Translations under genes and position numbers: made by a program
Notes under the pieces: model-generated
What the model saw: only the letters and a program-made list of their open reading frames with translations
Told to the model about the DNA's origin: nothing
The model's database searches: none
Origin: Rubritepida sp.
GTDB lineage: Bacteria; Pseudomonadota; Alphaproteobacteria; Acetobacterales; Acetobacteraceae
Reading direction: 5' to 3'
Assembly: GCA_022843345.1 (NCBI GenBank)
Contig: JALHNW010000087.1
Span: 1-7,380 of the forward strand
DNA length: 7,380 nucleotides
In this document: positions 4,285 through 7,380 of the stretch, one piece after another
How the letters are laid out: every line of letters begins with the position of its first letter
Numbering within the stretch: the stretch's first letter is position 1

Positions 4285-4880
4285 GCCCGCTTCTCCACCT
4301 CGGCCAGGATCTCCAGCGTCTCGCGCGCCTCGTCCATGTCTGTGCGCGCGACCAGCAGCGCCTCCGCCTCGGCGCCGCGGCCGGCCAGGGTCAGCAGCAG
4401 GCCTTCCAGCAGCAGCAGCGCGGCGAGCACGGCCAGCACCGCGATGCCCGCCATCCACAGCCCCTGCGGCAGCCACAGCGGCGTGCCCAGCAGGCTCATG
4501 TCGCGCGCGCCGAACAGCAGGCTCTCATCCACCAGCATCCAGGCCGCCCAGGTCAGCGTGGTGGCGAAGCCCAGCAGGAAGGCCATGGCCAGCAGGTGCA
4601 GCCAGGGGCGGACCGCGGCCGGCAGCTTCATCACCAGCAAATCTATGCGCACGTGGGCGCGCCGCGCCAGCGCGTGCGCCAGCCCCCAGGCGATGCCGAA
4701 GGCCAGCGCGTAGCCCGACAGCTCCGTGGTGCTCTGGCTGGACCAGCCCAGCGTGTTGCGCGCCACCACGTCGAAGGTGATGAGGGCGGCGCAGGCGAAG
4801 AAGGCCCACCCCGCCGCGTGCCCCATCAGGGCGGCGAGCCCGGCCACGCCCCGCCGCGCCAGGCCCACCGCGCGGATCAC
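4281..4880 (-). CDS. dctQ: TRAP transporter small permease subunit (DctQ)
   Basis: A 199-residue protein with four clear membrane segments near residues 22-40, 51-71, 93-114 and 141-165, the standard DctQ layout. Landmarks are FDVVARNTLGW after the first helix, TTELSGYALAFGIAWG in the second and RAHVRIDLL between helices 2 and 3. DctQ partners with DctM in the membrane. I chose the GTG at 4880 because its GTGA overlaps the dctP stop, matching the ATGA overlap at the next junction; ATG at 4826 is the alternative. The C-terminal tail (166-199) is longer than usual and rich in Glu/Ala. A longer open frame upstream runs through dctP and does not look like protein. Confidence 0.88.
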   Translation of the reverse strand: MIRAVGLARRGVAGLAALMGHAAGWAFFACAALITFDVVARNTLGWSSQSTTELSGYALAFGIAWGLAHALARRAHVRIDLLVMKLPAAVRPWLHLLAMAFLLGFATTLTWAAWMLVDESLLFGARDMSLLGTPLWLPQGLWMAGIAVLAVLAALLLLEGLLLTLAGRGAEAEALLVARTDMDEARETLEILAEVEKRA

Positions 4881-5941
4881 CGCGAGATGCCGGAGATCGG
4901 CGCCACCAGGCGGTCGTACACCGGCCCGCAGCGCTCGCCGCAGCGGCGCAGCCAGCCCGGCAGCACGGAGGAGGAGAGCGTGGCGCGCACGGCCGCGATG
5001 TCGGCGTCCGAGGGCTGCGAGACGGTCATCGGCCGGTTCTCCACCAGCCGGCCGAGGCGGCAATTCGCGCGGTCGCCGGCGTTGCAGGCCACGCCGTCTT
5101 CCGTGGTCTCGGCGCCCAGGCTCCACTGCGCCTCCTCCACCTCGCGGATGTGCGCCTCGATGAAGCTGCGCACGGCCGGGTCCAGCCGGTTCCACCACGC
5201 CAAGTTCACCAGGTAGCCGGAGGTGGACCACGCCACGGGCAGGGCGTAGAGGCCGCGCGTCACCTCGTACCAGCGCGCGCTGTTGCCGCTCGCCGTGCCG
5301 GTGATTGCGCAGTCCACCACGCCGCGTTCGAGGGCCGCATACACCTCGGGGAAGCCGATGCCTGTGGGCTGGGCGCCGATCGCGCTCACGAAGTCGTTGA
5401 TGGAGCCGCCGCCCGTCCGCACCCGCTTGCCGCGCAGTTCGGCCAGCGAGGCGACCGGCTCGCGGCAGAAGAACACCTGCGCGGGGAAGGGATAAGCCGC
5501 GATGATGCGCACCCCGAAGCGCTCCAGCTCGCGGTTCGCCTCGGGCAGCACGGCGGCGGCGACGCGGCGCGCCTGCTCCAGCGAGGGGTTGAGGCCGGCG
5601 AGGTCGAAGATGTCCAGCAGCGGCACGTCGCCCGCCAGCGTGTTCAGCGGCGCGGCGCCGATGTCCACCTGGCCGGAGCGGACGAGGCGGATGATCTCCG
5701 GCCCGTTCAGGTTGCGCTCGGGCCAGCTCGCCAGCGTGGCGGTGACGCGGCCGTTGGAGCGCTGCCGCATCGCGTCGCGCAGGATGGGTAGGTCCACGCG
5801 GGTGTATTGCGGGAAGGCCGGGCCGGGCTGGGTGACGATCTGCAGCGTCACCGGCGGGCCGGCGGGCAGGGATGGCGCGGGGGTCTGCGCCGCGGCGGGC
5901 AGGGCCAGCAGCGCGGCAGCGAGCAGGGCGGGAAGGCGCAT
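4877..5941 (-). CDS. dctP: TRAP transporter periplasmic solute-binding protein (DctP)
   Basis: A 354-residue protein with a signal peptide MRLPALLAAALLALPAAAQ ending in an AXA-type cleavage site. The mature part follows the DctP fold, including GPEIIRLVRSGQVDIG (80-95), LRGKRVRTGGG (169-179) with Arg175 at the position of the conserved carboxylate-binding arginine, and GFPEVYAALERGVVDCAITG (196-215). It captures the solute in the periplasm and delivers it to DctQM. A ribosome binding site AGGAGAGAG lies about 7 nt upstream of the ATG. Two cysteine pairs, C286/C294 and C334/C338, may form disulphides. The solute is not identifiable from sequence; carboxylates are usual. It follows the DUF1445 gene by 27 bp. 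Confidence 0.92.
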   Translation of the reverse strand: MRLPALLAAALLALPAAAQTPAPSLPAGPPVTLQIVTQPGPAFPQYTRVDLPILRDAMRQRSNGRVTATLASWPERNLNGPEIIRLVRSGQVDIGAAPLNTLAGDVPLLDIFDLAGLNPSLEQARRVAAAVLPEANRELERFGVRIIAAYPFPAQVFFCREPVASLAELRGKRVRTGGGSINDFVSAIGAQPTGIGFPEVYAALERGVVDCAITGTASGNSARWYEVTRGLYALPVAWSTSGYLVNLAWWNRLDPAVRSFIEAHIREVEEAQWSLGAETTEDGVACNAGDRANCRLGRLVENRPMTVSQPSDADIAAVRATLSSSVLPGWLRRCGERCGPVYDRLVAPISGISR

Positions 5942-5968
5942 CGTCGTTCTCTCTCCTGGTGCGGGTGG

Positions 5969-6772
5969 TCAGCCGGGCAGCCGCCGGTCGGTGACCAGCA
6001 TGAAGCCCGGGGCGTGGGTGATGGCGAAGGGCGGGCGCGCGGCGGCGATGGCCGCCTGGGGCGTGACGCCGCAGGCCCAGAACACCGGCATCTCGCCCGG
6101 CTCCATCGGCACCGCGTCGCCGTAGTCCGGGCGCGCCACGTCGGCGATGCCGATCAGCGAGGGGTCGCCCAGGTGGACGGGGGCGCCGTGCGAGGCGGGG
6201 TAGCGCGCCGTGATCTGCACCGCCTCGATCGCCTCGCGCGCCGTGTAGGGCCGCATGGAGACGACCAGCGGGCCGTGGAAGCGCCCGGCCGGGGTGCAGG
6301 CGATGTTCGTGCGGAACATCGGCACGTTGGAGCCGGTCCGCATGTGCCGCGGCGTCAGCCCCGCCGCGTGCAGCGCCGATTCGAAGCCGAAGGAGCAGCC
6401 GAGCGCGAAGGCCACCAAATCGTCGCGCCAGGCATGGGCGATGCTCGTCGGCTCCTCCACCATCGCGCCGTCGCGCCAGATGCGGTAGCGCGGCAGGTCG
6501 TGGCGCAGGTCCAGCCCGTCGGCCACGCCGTGCATGGTCACCTCGCCCGGCTCGGTGACGCCCAGCACGGGGCAGGGCCTGGGGTTGCGGACGCAGAAGC
6601 GCAGGAACTCGTCCGCCCAGTCGCGCGGGAGGATGACGAGGTTGGCCTGCTCGCAGCCCGGCGCCTGGCCGTGGGTGGGCAGGGCGAAGCGCCCTTCGCG
6701 GCAGGCGAGGCGGAAGGCGCGGGGATCGGCGATGTGCGTCATGGGGAGCAAGCGCAGCATGGCCGCTTGCAT
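5969..6772 (-). CDS. DUF1445 / D-glutamate cyclase-like (YcsI family) protein
   Basis: A 267-residue protein matching the DUF1445 family throughout: [94 protein letters not shown] and [14 protein letters not shown]. The family includes bacterial YcsI and the animal mitochondrial D-glutamate cyclase, which interconverts D-glutamate and 5-oxo-D-proline; many bacterial members are annotated as putative hydro-lyases. It is cytoplasmic, with no signal peptide. I chose ATG 6772 because AGGA stands nine bases upstream; TTG 6781 and ATG 6742 are alternatives. It leads the TRAP operon, which suggests that its substrate is the imported solute or derives from it. That link is inference. Confidence 0.85.
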   Translation of the reverse strand: MQAAMLRLLPMTHIADPRAFRLACREGRFALPTHGQAPGCEQANLVILPRDWADEFLRFCVRNPRPCPVLGVTEPGEVTMHGVADGLDLRHDLPRYRIWRDGAMVEEPTSIAHAWRDDLVAFALGCSFGFESALHAAGLTPRHMRTGSNVPMFRTNIACTPAGRFHGPLVVSMRPYTAREAIEAVQITARYPASHGAPVHLGDPSLIGIADVARPDYGDAVPMEPGEMPVFWACGVTPQAAIAAARPPFAITHAPGFMLVTDRRLPG

Positions 6773-6780
6773 CACGTCCA

Positions 6781-6795
6781 ATCCTGTTTTCCGAT
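6781..6795. promoter_or_regulatory. LysR-type operator candidate (T-N11-A)
   Basis: ATC-N9-GAT, a dyad with the T-N11-A core typical of LysR binding sites; two further C-G pairs outside (6778-6779 and 6797-6798) extend it with one mismatch. It lies in the 48-bp gap between the divergent DUF1445 and LysR genes and covers the AGGA ribosome binding site of the DUF1445 gene. Confidence 0.45.
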
Positions 6796-6808
6796 GGGCG
6801 GCGATCAG

Positions 6809-6820
6809 CAGGATTTATCC
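6809..6820 (+). promoter_or_regulatory. Ribosome binding site of the lysR gene, inside a small dyad
   Basis: AGGA (6810-6813) stands seven bases before the ATG at 6821 and decides that start. It lies in a perfect GGAT-TT-ATCC inverted repeat (6811-6820), which could be a second regulator half-site or chance. Confidence 0.4.
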
Positions 6821-7380
6821 ATGGCGGTGGAGTTCAAGGCGCTGGAGACTTTCGTGGCCGTCGCCACCCTGCGCTCCTTCAACCGCGCGGCGCAGCGGCT
6901 GCGGACCACGCAGCCCGCCGTCTCCCAGCGCATCGCCGCGCTGGAGGAGGCGCTGGGCCGCCGCGTGCTGGAGCGCAGCGCCCGCCATGTCGGCCTCACC
7001 GAGGCCGGGCGCCTGCTGCTGGAGCACGCCGGGCGCCTGCTGGCCGCGCGCGACGACCTGCTGCGCGAGGTTGGCGAGCCCTCCGCGCTGTCCGGCACGC
7101 TGCGCCTGGGCGTCTCCGAGACGGTCGTGCACACCTTCCTGTCGCGCTTCGTCGAGCGGCTGGCCGAGCGCCACGCCCGCCTCCAGCTGGAGGTGGAGGT
7201 GGACCTCACGCCCAACCTGCGCGCCCGGCTGCTGGAGCGCGAGCTGGACCTCGCCTTCCTCGTCGGCCCCGTCGCCGGGCCGGAGCTGGCCAGCCTGCCG
7301 CTGCGGCGCGAACCCCTGGGCTTCCTGGCCGCACCCTCGCTGGGCCTGCACCGGGCGCGCTTCGGCGCCGCCCAGATGGC
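6821..7380 (+). CDS. LysR-family transcriptional regulator, partial
   Basis: The frame opens at ATG 6821 and runs off the right edge after 186 codons. The N-terminus has the LysR helix-turn-helix: FVAVATLRSFNRAAQRLRTT then QPAVSQRIAALEEALGRRVL and LTEAGRLLLEHA, all within residues 10-75. The start of the effector-binding domain follows (SGTLRLGVSETVVHTFLSRF, about 90-110, and LLERELDLAFLVG). It diverges from the DUF1445-dctPQM operon, the classic arrangement for a LysR activator of its neighbour, with the DUF1445 substrate or transported solute as likely inducer. Its codons (GC-ending, AAG for Lys) match the TRAP genes and differ from the element on the left. Confidence 0.92.
   Translation, partial: MAVEFKALETFVAVATLRSFNRAAQRLRTTQPAVSQRIAALEEALGRRVLERSARHVGLTEAGRLLLEHAGRLLAARDDLLREVGEPSALSGTLRLGVSETVVHTFLSRFVERLAERHARLQLEVEVDLTPNLRARLLERELDLAFLVGPVAGPELASLPLRREPLGFLAAPSLGLHRARFGAAQM

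Noticed and set aside
2704..4713. A plus-strand open frame of 669 codons, rich in His, Gln, Arg and Gly
   Set aside because: It is the antisense of dctM and part of dctQ. Its low-complexity composition mirrors GC-rich codons of the real genes, and it would also run across the tRNA.
1..7380. CRISPR arrays, insertion sequences or rRNA genes
   Set aside because: No regularly spaced repeats, transposase motifs with terminal inverted repeats, or rRNA-like sequence were seen.

Overview
The window joins two unlike stretches of DNA at a tRNA-Glu(UUC) gene (minus strand, about 2802-2877). The right side (about 2880-7380) is ordinary chromosome of a high-GC bacterium. Its protein families, gene overlaps and codon choice suggest an alphaproteobacterium, perhaps of the Acetobacteraceae/Roseomonas type; that placement is an inference from style, not from a marker gene.

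The left side (1 to about 2800) looks like the tRNA-proximal end of an integrated mobile element. It holds: (a) the N-terminal 244 residues of a rolling-circle replication initiator of the HUH type, on the minus strand and running off the left edge; (b) a control region of about 600 bp, poorer in GC, with several -35/-10-like signals, a predicted structured small RNA ending in a strong intrinsic terminator, hairpins and one possible small ORF; (c) a small AlpA/excisionase-like helix-turn-helix gene; and (d) a tyrosine recombinase that overlaps it and ends 10 bp before the 3' end of the tRNA. Rep, Xis-like and Int proteins at a tRNA gene recall the actinomycete integrative elements (pSAM2 type). 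Here the set sits in DNA flanked by a proteobacterial-style chromosome.

Two sequence anomalies mark the element. First, the trinucleotide AAG/CTT is almost absent: by eye I find 2 occurrences in about 2,840 bp, against about 65 in the 4.5 kb of adjoining chromosome. The desert ends inside the tRNA gene. It matches proteins almost without lysine (none in Rep or the HTH protein; six in the integrase, all AAA). Second, a 20-bp exact copy of the internal tRNA-Glu sequence lies inside the HTH gene just ahead of int, inverted relative to the real tRNA.

The chromosomal side has a compact minus-strand operon: a DUF1445 (D-glutamate cyclase/YcsI-like) gene, then the three genes of a TRAP transporter in the order dctP, dctQ, dctM, with 4-base stop/start overlaps at both internal TRAP junctions. 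A LysR-type regulator diverges from it across a 48-bp gap that contains a T-N11-A dyad. The likely scheme is LysR-controlled uptake of a small carboxylate, with the DUF1445 enzyme acting on it or on a related amino acid. The tRNA gene follows dctM closely and seems to have its own promoter overlapping the dctM stop codon.
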